From Evernia prunastri (taxonomy: Eukaryota; Ascomycota; Lecanoromycetes; Lecanorales; Parmeliaceae): a stretch of 64,000 bases of DNA. Positions 56,271 to 64,000 of this stretch are shown piece after piece; positions within the stretch are counted from its first letter, which is position 1, and each line of letters opens with the position of its first letter. The notes beneath the pieces were generated by a model that was not told the origin of the DNA, searched no databases, and saw only the letters and a program-made list of their open reading frames with translations. The translations under genes and the position numbers were made by a program. The stretch lies in NCBI GenBank assembly GCA_003184365.1, contig NKYR01000007.1, forward strand, positions 372,001 through 436,000. The letters are read 5' to 3'.

Positions 56271-57335
56271 ATGATGACTTATCGCATCTTTGCTTTACTC
56301 TTCGCCCTTGCCGGTTCCAGGCATGTCGCTGCCCAGAGGGAACATACATGGTCTACATTCAACACCGTGGAAACCCCAACTGTCGGTATGCTGCGTCTAT
56401 GGCTCTTGGTCGCCATTCAAGCGTATCATCACCTAGCGTGCTGACTCTGAGACACACTAGGAGCACCCAAGACGCATCAAACATCGGCGGTGATAACGAT
56501 TGTTTCTAATCCGGTAGCTACCCCCATCACAACTGCCTTGTCCGTGGAGAAATCGCAAGGTGCCGTACTTCAAAACGCGTCCATACCGGCCTCCGATATC
56601 AGTGTAGCGCCAGCACCTGTCGATGCAGGCGTTATGACTGTCGCCATAAATAACTACTGGACGGCTCCATTGTCTGTTTCGTACTTCCAAAACAGCGACT
56701 CTCCAAGCGCCGTCGGTGCCCCGAAGGCAGCTCCGCTAGGCACAAGTACACAGGTTGTGTTTCCGACGAATTGGGCTGGCAGAGTCGTTATTGGAAAGAC
56801 CACCGATGCCGACGGCAGTAAGATCGAAGGCAGCACCACTGTCTGGAACGATATCGACGTCAGCTACGTCGACGGTTTCTCCGTACCCATCGTTTGCTCG
56901 AACGCCACTGCGCCCGTCACTGGCTGCAACATCAACCTATGGGACGTCAGCGGACCTTGCAACAACACCGTTGGCGAAGACGCCGTCTGCCTGAATCCCA
57001 TGCAGGGAGTGGCCGACGGGCCAGCCGATCCCTGGTTCTTGCCGTGCCAAGGCGTCGCCTACACTTTCCCAAATGACAATGTCGCGAACGACGGAAACAC
57101 TGGAACGCGACATGTCACATGCTGCATTGGGACCGAGGAAATGGGCTGCAGTGCACCGGAAATGCAAGGAAAGGGCAATGACAAGGCGTCGAAGCGGGCG
57201 CTGCCGGCACCCGAGAAGCCGCTTGAGGTCGAGGGAGCCGAAGAGCATGATGAAGGGCATTCCGCATCGTCGCACGCGCACAGCCATCTCAAGAAACATC
57301 TTGCAAAGGCGAGGGCTCACGGTCGAGCGGTATAG
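56271..57335 (+). CDS. Predicted secreted thaumatin-like protein
   Basis: Exons 56271-56385 and 56461-57335; intron 75 nt; 329 aa. N-terminal signal peptide (MMTYRIFALLFALAGSRHVAA). The mature protein shows the thaumatin/osmotin-like pattern of cysteine-rich beta sandwich: NNYWTAPLSVSYFQNS, FPTNWAGRVVIGKTTD, DVSYVDGFSVPIVCSN, INLWDVSGPCNN, CLNPMQGVADGPADPWFLPCQG, VTCCIGTEEMGCSAP. Fungal relatives are extracellular, some acting on wall glucans. The last 60 residues are a His/Lys/Glu-rich tail (EEHDEGHSASSHAHSHLKKH) after the domain. Family by fold pattern, function unknown. Confidence 0.75.
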
Positions 57336-57737
57336 AGGGCAAAGACCCTGTAGGTCCCACGACCAAGCGTTGCGGAGGATATCATTTGTTTTGTATTTAT
57401 TCCATTCTTTACCGGTCTCTGGTAGGACCGATGTGCCCTTGTCGGCATTTGGATAGACGGCTTGAAGTCGAGGGAAGAAACTTCTTTTGTGTTTCTTTGG
57501 TATATATACACACACTGCGGTCTGCACGTCTTTCGGGTTCGCTCCTGGAGTCTTCGATTCCCGGGAAACATCCGGAGACTTGCATTCTGCTCATCAGCAT
57601 TTTGGATCTGTAGAAATTACGAACGTTATGCATCGAAAAGCTGCTCAAAAAACAACCACCTATGCACTAGTCTGTATCACATTTACCGAGCTAATCCGAT
57701 CTTCGTCCGGGAAGACGTATGAACGGTCGACGGCACG
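57336..57737. other. Intergenic, thaumatin-like 3' flank
   Basis: 402 bp; no gene recognised. Confidence 0.4.
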
Positions 57738-58406
57738 TCAATAGCACTTACCATTCAGTGGCAGGCGATTGAATCGACAAGTGGCCAAGCCAGACACCAG
57801 TCCCCGCTTATCACCGATAGCACCCGCGGCGTGTCCACAGGCAATCCAGACCTCTTTAGGATCGCCGTTGTTCGTCCACGTAAGACCCAAGGGCATAAAG
57901 GCAGCAATCAAATGAGATAACGTCCTTGTAATCAACGCGGATTGGTGGCAAGCCTCATGTGTGCCTGAAATTAAAAGCTGTGCTTCTGGCCAAGTCTCGG
58001 TATGGCGGAGGAGGAACTTGAGCGTTTGCACCTGTAGAGTATCCTGCCAGCGTAAAAGTCCGGTATTGTCCAGCGCTAATGATGTGAGCCAAGACCGAAC
58101 GAGGCGCCGGGGAAAGTGGAATGATCGCCCTTCCCGTGAGAATAGGACACTTGATTCGCCGTAAAGCAAGGCCAGGGCTCGTTGAGCTGGCTGGGCGAGC
58201 CCCCGACGGAGATTGGCTTCGAACCCATGCTCTGTCAAGCTTCCAGTGATACTCTGCCGAAGCCAAGCTGCGCGAATCCCTCTTCCAGGGAGGGACACTG
58301 AACATCGGGAATAGCACCAACATGTGGAAATAGTAATGTAATAAAAAAAGATTAGTGGAACCAGAAGCGTTTCAAGCAGCGGATCACAATTCCTCGAGAA
58401 AAGCAA
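57738..58406 (-). other. Long open frame without start codon; possible exon
   Basis: 222 codons open on the minus strand with no ATG in the first three quarters. The frame ends a few codons after a good donor (GTAAGT following ...RLPLN), so it could be an internal or 5'-truncated exon of a larger gene; a TACAG acceptor about 80 nt downstream leads to a stop after one codon. Segments KEVWIACGHAAGAIGDKRG and LLRHTETWPEAQLLISG look protein-like but match nothing I know. Could equally be chance. Confidence 0.2.
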
Positions 58407-58597
58407 GCGCTCCGTAGTCGTGCTAGTCTCTTGTTACAGAAGCCGTCGAAACAAACAAAGGAGAAATGTTGAAGCGGACGGAAATTGCAGCTTGATCGCA
58501 GTGATCCTTCTGTGTTGCAGGTACGTAGAATGTAAGTAAGGCGTTGGTATTCAACGACTGGATCCCACGACCCTGACCGTCTCAGATTCAGTCTGCG

Positions 58598-59230
58598 CTA
58601 GCAGTTCCAGCTGCCCCAGCACAACGTACGCTTCCGTCGCTCATTGAGCTTGTGCCTCTGCCCTTGGAAGTCTGTCTGGTCGTCAGCTTTTCTGCACAGG
58701 AACCTCAAGCCAACGAGGATACACCCACCCCAATCCACCGCCACCCTTCCCGCCGAAAGTCCCCCGGCGAGCGAGGCGAACAGGGACTCGGAGACGTCGA
58801 TGTCATACATGGCACATCCCTCGCAGGTATCGGCCACGGTAGCCTGGACCGTGTGGCCGGAAGCGGGGTGGCGGATGCTGATTTGCGACCCGCACTTGGG
58901 ATTGGTATTTGGATTGCCTCCATTGGCCATCTGTGATAACTTCGGAGTCAACTTCCCTTCTCCAAGGCAGTATCCCGAGGAACGAGACATATCGGAGGTG
59001 TGTTGAGAGCTTTGTCTTGCTTTCTGATCGTGTCTTGGGACTTTGGAACGAGATAAGGAAAATGCCTGATCTGATGATACACATACCATAGGGACGGAGA
59101 GAGCAACGACGGCATCACCACGGGTGTTTGTGATGCCACACGATCCGACACCGGTGGTGTAATACGTCAGATCGCCACTATAGGCGGTAGCCAAGCCTGC
59201 AAGCATGGAGATGGAGAGAATGTTCTTCAT
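58598..59230 (-). CDS. Secreted DPBB/expansin-like (RlpA/barwin-type) protein
   Basis: Exons (minus) 59230-59087 and 58930-58598; intron 156 nt; 158 aa. Signal peptide MKNILSISMLAGLATAYS, then GDLTYYTTGVGSCGITN and, after the join, MANGGNPNTNPKCGSQISIRHPASG, VADTCEGCAMYDIDVSESLFASLAGG and GRVAVDWG: a double-psi beta-barrel with the conserved D of the D-V-S motif. Such proteins are small wall-associated or secreted fungal proteins. The last ~45 residues do not look like the family; an alternative 33-nt in-frame intron (GTGTAT...TGTGCAG near 58,710) is possible but is too short for comfort. An extension upstream to 59452 in the same frame is treated as leader. Confidence 0.78.
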   Translation of the reverse strand: MKNILSISMLAGLATAYSGDLTYYTTGVGSCGITNTRGDAVVALSVPMVCVSSDQAFSLSRSKVPRHDQKARQSSQHTSDMSRSSGYCLGEGKLTPKLSQMANGGNPNTNPKCGSQISIRHPASGHTVQATVADTCEGCAMYDIDVSESLFASLAGGLSAGRVAVDWGGCILVGLRFLCRKADDQTDFQGQRHKLNERRKRTLCWGSWNC

Positions 59231-60010
59231 TTTGAAAGAATTTGTGTAGGATTTTGATAATGATAAGAAGATAAGGATAGCGAACAGTGAATAGCGAAGA
59301 GAAGGAGATTTTGTACCAGGAGATAAAGAGGTTTCGTGAGTGGGTTTGAGCCACTTTTTGTGGGTACGGTGGATACAATAGTACTGGGTAGTGGTCCCGC
59401 CATTCTTCATTGAAACTTCGAACCAAAGGGATGAGGAAGATGTGAACGCCATCGACAGGGTGGTTATTCTTGAGATCCGGAACCAAACGGAACACTAGAT
59501 TCAGGTATAATCTTGCTACTCAAGCACATCTGCTAATAGGTCTGCCCGTCGTGACAATAGGAATACCAGACACCACGAACTTTCGGCAGCGAAGAACTAT
59601 GGACCAAGAATGTAACTTCGATCAGTCAATTCCACGCAAGTGTCTTTGCTGATCGAATGAAAAGTCTGGGATTGACACCCTCCAGTCACGCATCATTTGA
59701 GAGACAGGTGCCCATCGACTATGTCGGTCCTGTGGCTGCTTGTCTGGGGCGCCACCGTTGTCCTGTGGAGGTTAAATCATGAGGTCGGTAGAAACCATAA
59801 CTAGGTGGTTGAAGGGCGTTACTGCGTAGCTTTCTGCTGACTAGTGATTGCACCTTTACCGCTCACAGCTCTTGCGGAAGGCTTTTTATCGTTTACTCCA
59901 TCTGGCTTCCGCTACCATATGCCAAACTGCCTCGAACAAGGGACCGATCACTCCTCGCAAATGGAATACGACGAGTGAAAATCGAGTACCAAGGCCGATC
60001 TTGAGGGCTG
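59231..60010. other. Intergenic, DPBB gene to QTRT2
   Basis: 780 bp; short ORFs, no gene recognised. Confidence 0.4.
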
Positions 60011-61555
60011 TCATTTCACCTTCTCCGCAAATCCTTGCACTTCTAAATCCTCGGCATTGACACCGGGACTGGGCAAGGCGGCCTCGGCGAGCTTTTCTTT
60101 TCCATCGTCAAGCGGCCGATAAGCAACTGGATTCTTACGAGGTCCGCCCTTGCCTTCAGACCTGAACTGGTAACCTCTGACTCTGTAGATCGTAAGCATG
60201 CATGAGCTCCAACCTGAGAAGCCTTATTCTTACCTTGGGCCCTGCCCCGTTTTGGGTGGCAGTTCGGCTGCATAGAGTTGCTCGAACATTACTCGATCAT
60301 CTTCGAAGCATCCGCGCCGTATACTATCGCGAGCAGCAACGAAGAACTCGTCAATGATGTGGTGGTTGTGTAATTGTAGTAGCACCCAACCCAGCATCTC
60401 CTTTGCGTTCAAAAGATGTTGGACGAAAGCCCGGTGATGATTCGTGCAAGCATAGCATGGACAATCTGGTACAAGTGACGAGGTGTCACTTGCGAACGTA
60501 AAAGACCAAATATCTATGCCGAGAGGCAATCGTCCTTCGAAACTCACATCTTTGTGGGCTCTGAAGGAGAAATCTAAGGCGATCCCAGCATCTGTAGCGT
60601 CAGTGATGAAGGGTATCGTGAACACATCCATTCCCAAGGTTATGGCATCTAGTATCTTGTGGGGACTGGCGGCAGCACCCAAAGACAATCGAGGCAGAGC
60701 ACGCAATTTTTCAGGAATAGCATCAACGGATGCAGAATCGTAGAGAACAAGCCCAGAGACACTGTCTCGAAGCTCGTTTTCTAGAGCCTCTAGGTAGTAA
60801 TTCTGCTGCTCGGCATTGATGGGTAGAATTGGTGCGAACAAAGCCGTCCTTGGCGTCCCGTTCTCCTCGTCTTCCATCACCGATATTTGTTCCTTCAGCC
60901 AAGAGAGTGTCCTATCACCCATCACATCCTTCCGTTTCACACCTGGCTTATGTCCGAACAGCACATCTCCCATACCCAAAACTATATCCGGCCGCAGTTT
61001 TTGAATGGCTTCTGCGTAGTCGGTATACTCCAGCATAGCAGAGCCTAGTGATGTGATGATTGATATAGCGCTGGAAGTACTCGAGGCTGGACACGGTAAC
61101 GGTGGTATCCGTCGAGGTCCAAGGATAAGTAAGGTATCTTTCTGGAGAGCAATGAACTTCCGCAGAGGAGATTCATTGAGAGAAGCCGGACAATTGAAGA
61201 CCGGTGGGACTTGTGATTGATGAGATGCTTTCTCTATGTCTTGCGGGCTCCAGTAAGAGCTCGCTGGTCAGTACTTGAGAGAGGTGTCCGCAGAAGTTTC
61301 GAGCTACTCACAATCCTCAACAGCCGTATACATGGCACGGATCGAGGTGTTGTCTCTTGTCATGTCTTGGGAGAGATGTGGTACAGCTCCTCGTGAGCTA
61401 ACGGCCACATAATGAGGAGTATCAATTGGACTACGGCCTTCAAAGGTGAGATGGCCAAGCCTGGGCTCGTCCTTGCCGGACCATGGTCTCGATAGCTGGA
61501 AGGACATCAGCTTCGACGAGTGTCCTGCCATGAAGTGCGGGTTGGCGGCAGGCAT
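60011..61555 (-). CDS. QTRT2: Queuine tRNA-ribosyltransferase accessory subunit 2
   Basis: Exons (minus) 61555-61312, 61263-60234, 60182-60011; introns 48 and 51 nt; 481 aa. Segments: RLGHLTFEGRSPIDTPHYVAVSSRGAVPHLSQDM, PDIVLGMGDVLFGHKPGVKRK, the zinc site CPCYACTNHHRAFVQHLL followed by LQLHNHHIIDEFF, and YRVRGYQF at the last join. This is the non-catalytic partner of tRNA-guanine transglycosylase; with QTRT1 it inserts queuine at G34 of GUN tRNAs at the mitochondrial outer membrane or in the cytosol. Budding yeast lacks it, many filamentous fungi have it. The in-frame ATG at 61507 (MSFQLSRPW) is an alternative start. The catalytic partner is not in the window. Confidence 0.9.
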
Positions 61556-62074
61556 TGCCCGAAGGCCGCCACGGAGAAGAGTCCGCCCCGTGATTCTAGA
61601 GACTTGACAAGCATTTACATTCGTGCTTCCATCTCATATGTTCATACCCATATCATACTGCTGCTAACATGTCATAGAGAAATGATTTGCCATGTTGCTT
61701 CCTCAGCTTCGTCGGAGTAAGAAGAAGTAAGAAGGGGGAAGCGCTTAGCGCGCCTCTTTAGTTCTCCTTCATAAGTTCATTCAAGTCAAAAGCGCATCCC
61801 CGAGTGCTTTCACGGTACTCTTTTACCATTTCTGATTACTTTCAAGATGATGCGGTCTTATTGCAGTTTCATTCTCAGCCAATGGAACGAAGCTGGAATT
61901 CCAGATCCTGGGTGTGTCGGAAGGCATAGGCAGGCCTTGTTGATGACGACAACGAATAGTGAAACGCATGGATGATTCCCATCTTCCTAATTCTTATAAT
62001 GCTGCTCTGCAATCAAGCATTGCTAGCGAACGTCTTTCGCCTTGGCACATCGCCCAGAATACCTACTTATTCCG
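61556..62074. promoter_or_regulatory. Divergent region, QTRT2 / lipocalin-like gene
   Basis: 519 bp between starts; no motif claimed. A reading frame from 61972 with a hydrophobic start (MIPIFLILIMLLCNQALL) is in a different frame from the gene and ignored. Confidence 0.4.
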
Positions 62075-62614
62075 ATGGCAGCCCCTCCTCACAAAACGCT
62101 CCAGGAGTTAGCTGGATCGTGGAAGCTCAACAAGTCCCTGTCCGACGACATCTCGCCCGTCTTCGCGGTCCAAGGCATCAATGGCTTACTTAGAAAAGCC
62201 ATGACGTCTGCTCCTGTGAAGGTCAAAATCCGACAGCCCAAGGTCAACCACTACACTTTCACCCAGTACGCAACAGCCGCATCCGTCCCAGGCACGAGCC
62301 AGCAGTACCTCTTGGACAACGAATGGCGCACGGAGATGGATGCCTCGTACGGCGATGTGACGGGGAGAAGCCTGTGGGTAGATTTGAGCCATGTCAAGGA
62401 GACGATGACGGATGTAGGTGGGGACTGGGAGGAAGGCGATGGGAGACTCATCCTAGCCGATGGGGGAAAACCTGATAAAAAATGGACTGTAAGGAACATC
62501 TGGGGGTTTGAGGAGTTTGCCGGTAAGAGGAGGTTTGTGCAGAGGCTGAAGGTATCGAACAAAAAGGGCGAACAGGCTTTTATCGAAATGGTGTATGACT
62601 TCGTCAAGGACTAG
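62075..62614 (+). CDS. Small lipocalin-like protein
   Basis: Single exon, 179 aa from ATG 62075 (MAAPPHKTLQELAGSWKLN). Near the N-terminus GSW within ELAGSWKLNKSLSDD resembles the G-x-W strand of lipocalins/calycins; the rest alternates beta-like segments (VKVKIRQPKVNHYTFTQYA, TGRSLWVDLSH, KWTVRNIWGFEEF, FVQRLKVSNKKGEQAFIEMVYDF). No signal peptide. A related small fungal family is known to me only as hypothetical; binding of small hydrophobic ligands would be inference. Upstream frame to 62042 starts at TTG. Confidence 0.65.
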   Translation: MAAPPHKTLQELAGSWKLNKSLSDDISPVFAVQGINGLLRKAMTSAPVKVKIRQPKVNHYTFTQYATAASVPGTSQQYLLDNEWRTEMDASYGDVTGRSLWVDLSHVKETMTDVGGDWEEGDGRLILADGGKPDKKWTVRNIWGFEEFAGKRRFVQRLKVSNKKGEQAFIEMVYDFVKD

Positions 62615-64000
62615 CTCTGAGCAACCGGCGCAAATACATATACCCCTTTTCTCTGTACGTGTATTCTGCGATCAATCTGTGCCACACTTGATCGAAGATC
62701 AGAACTGAACAACTGATCACGACATCATATCAATCTACCGCATGACTTTGTTAAGCAACCCAGGCGCTGTTCGCTCTGACCTCACTCGTCTCGAGATAAC
62801 CCCTAGTGCTATTGGCGCATACTTTGTTCTGCTCTTACAAATGGAGTCGACTCTTCAAGGAGCTTTATCTCGGTATCAAGAGACTCCAGCCCCGGCGTCT
62901 ATGGTCTGCCAATCCCGGACTTGCAACTCAGAGCATTTACAAGACCATATGATCCTCGAACGTCAAAGCCTGAAGCACTTTTCACGCCCATTCCAAGACA
63001 CTTGCATATTCCTGGGTCTCCCCCCCAGAATCTATTTTTCAACCAACGAATTATCAGGAGCACTGTTACTCACACTGCGCCCATAGCGGCATTGAATGTC
63101 AAGCGCATCTTCTAGCCTCAGGGAACTCCTTGTTGCCAATGCCTCTAGACGGTACTGATTACGCCTAAGGTTTGATCAGCTGGACCTTTCATTTTAGGAA
63201 ACCTTTTGCAATAGCTACAATTACCATGGCCAACCGGCACCAGAAACTCGTAGGCAGATTACACCTGGAACATGACATGGGCGGCATGAATTCAAATTTT
63301 GTCGAATTTCGATCTCTTCTTGTGACTAGCTTCTCGGAGGAACGCGGGATGATTCTATTCCACAGAGTGCGCGAAACAGGGTGCTTCATACATCATCTGA
63401 AGGTCCAACGGCCAATCAAAGACCCAAAACCCCATTTGGGTTAGAGCGCAAGGGCGCTTGATTGCTCGTGGATGCGACTGAGAAAAGTCCGCGTTTACCA
63501 ATTGCTACGAACGTCAGCATCCACGTTACTTTTGGTCCCTGACGGATTTGCCCTCAGACCATGTCAGCCATCGTTCATGATCAGATGTCCTCTTACGCTG
63601 TGTGAGAGTTGACATTTATACTACTCATTCCTAGTCGCCAGGGAGCAGGCTGTGCTAAGCCGGCGAAGTTGATGGGACTGGCGAGTTACATTGTGATGTT
63701 TGGGGGTCACGCTAGTACAGAAGGCGCATATGGTGATTGTATGCCTCAAAGCTGTTGTTCTGAAAGAACTTCACGTCCAATGCAGTACGAAATCCTCGTA
63801 CAATTCGTCGAGGAAGAGACGGCTGCTTTCTATGGTAGCAGCAAAGCTTTGAAAGGAGAGGCGAGAGAGGCCATCACAGCTGAACGCTTCGCAGGGGATC
63901 ACAATGATTGCCGAGAGTTTCGTGGGCAAGCGAGCAAGAGTAGGGCTCTTGGCGGTTAAAAGAGCTAACGCCGATGCACTGCTTACGCAGTAGTCCAGGT
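62615..64000. other. Terminal 1.4 kb without a supported gene
   Basis: ORFs up to 116 codons on the plus strand (62,742; 63,172; 63,609) have no recognisable motif or conserved splice structure and no coding-looking composition beyond chance. The right edge may cut a gene that lies outside. Confidence 0.45.

Noticed and set aside
58201..58235. GGTTCGAA-like T-arm sequence on the minus strand as a tRNA gene
   Set aside because: No matching acceptor stem, D-arm or anticodon arm around it.
58678..58710. 33-nt candidate intron near the end of the DPBB gene
   Set aside because: Below the usual minimum intron length, and removing it does not change the frame or stop; noted in the feature only.

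Overview
The window looks like nuclear DNA of a filamentous ascomycete (Pezizomycotina). Nearly every gene has short introns (about 47-80 nt, a few to ~157 nt) with GT...AG ends and CTAAC/CTRAY branch sites. The proteins are of typical ascomycete length, and fungus-wide families sit beside ones missing from budding yeast (QTRT2, a CASTOR-like ACT protein, a questin-oxidase-like enzyme). The class cannot be fixed from the sequence alone. All exon joins below were worked out by hand from splice signals, reading frame and recalled family conservation.

Layout. 1-5.8 kb: PWP2 (U3 snoRNP, runs off the left edge), a CDC11/AspA-type septin with a 14-nt microexon, a WDR83/MORG1-like WD40 protein and a CASTOR-like ACT protein. 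5.8-8.6 kb: gene-poor DNA carrying a ~1 kb insertion flanked by a perfect 14-bp direct repeat and ending in (AATC)6, the signature of a non-LTR retrotransposon. 8.9-17.3 kb: a CID/SR-type RNA-processing protein, a DUF4748-type small protein, the TFIIH helicase SSL2/XPB and a questin-oxidase-like gene. 17.7-24.4 kb: the 5'-3' exonuclease XRN1 divergent from HAT2/RbAp48. 24.8-34.2 kb: an uncharacterised acidic protein, signal peptidase subunit SPC3, an NADH pyrophosphatase with a peroxisomal-type C-terminus, GTP cyclohydrolase I, an F-box-like hypothetical and a PMP3 proteolipid. 34.7-49.6 kb: a long CTK1/CDK12-type kinase, a ~1,100-codon hypothetical, a mitochondrial PDK/BCKDK-family kinase and the USP7/Ubp15 deubiquitinase. 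51-64 kb: a lower-density stretch with three predicted secreted proteins (a small proline/serine-rich one, a thaumatin-like one, a DPBB/expansin-like one), a PQ-loop membrane protein (ANY1/SLC66A2 type), QTRT2 and a small lipocalin-like protein; the last 1.4 kb holds no gene I can support.

How the genes relate. This is mostly a housekeeping region without operons or an obvious biosynthetic cluster. There is an accidental enrichment for RNA polymerase II and RNA metabolism (SSL2, CTK1, XRN1, the CID/SR protein, PWP2, QTRT2). Several pairs are divergent over 360-670 bp (PWP2/septin, DUF4748/SSL2, XRN1/HAT2, acidic protein/SPC3, PDK/UBP15). The DUF4748/SSL2 promoter has two Gcn4/AP-1-type TGAGTCA sites 10 bp apart. 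I see no CRISPR, rRNA or tRNA gene. The most unusual object is the retroelement insertion at 7.57-8.57 kb.
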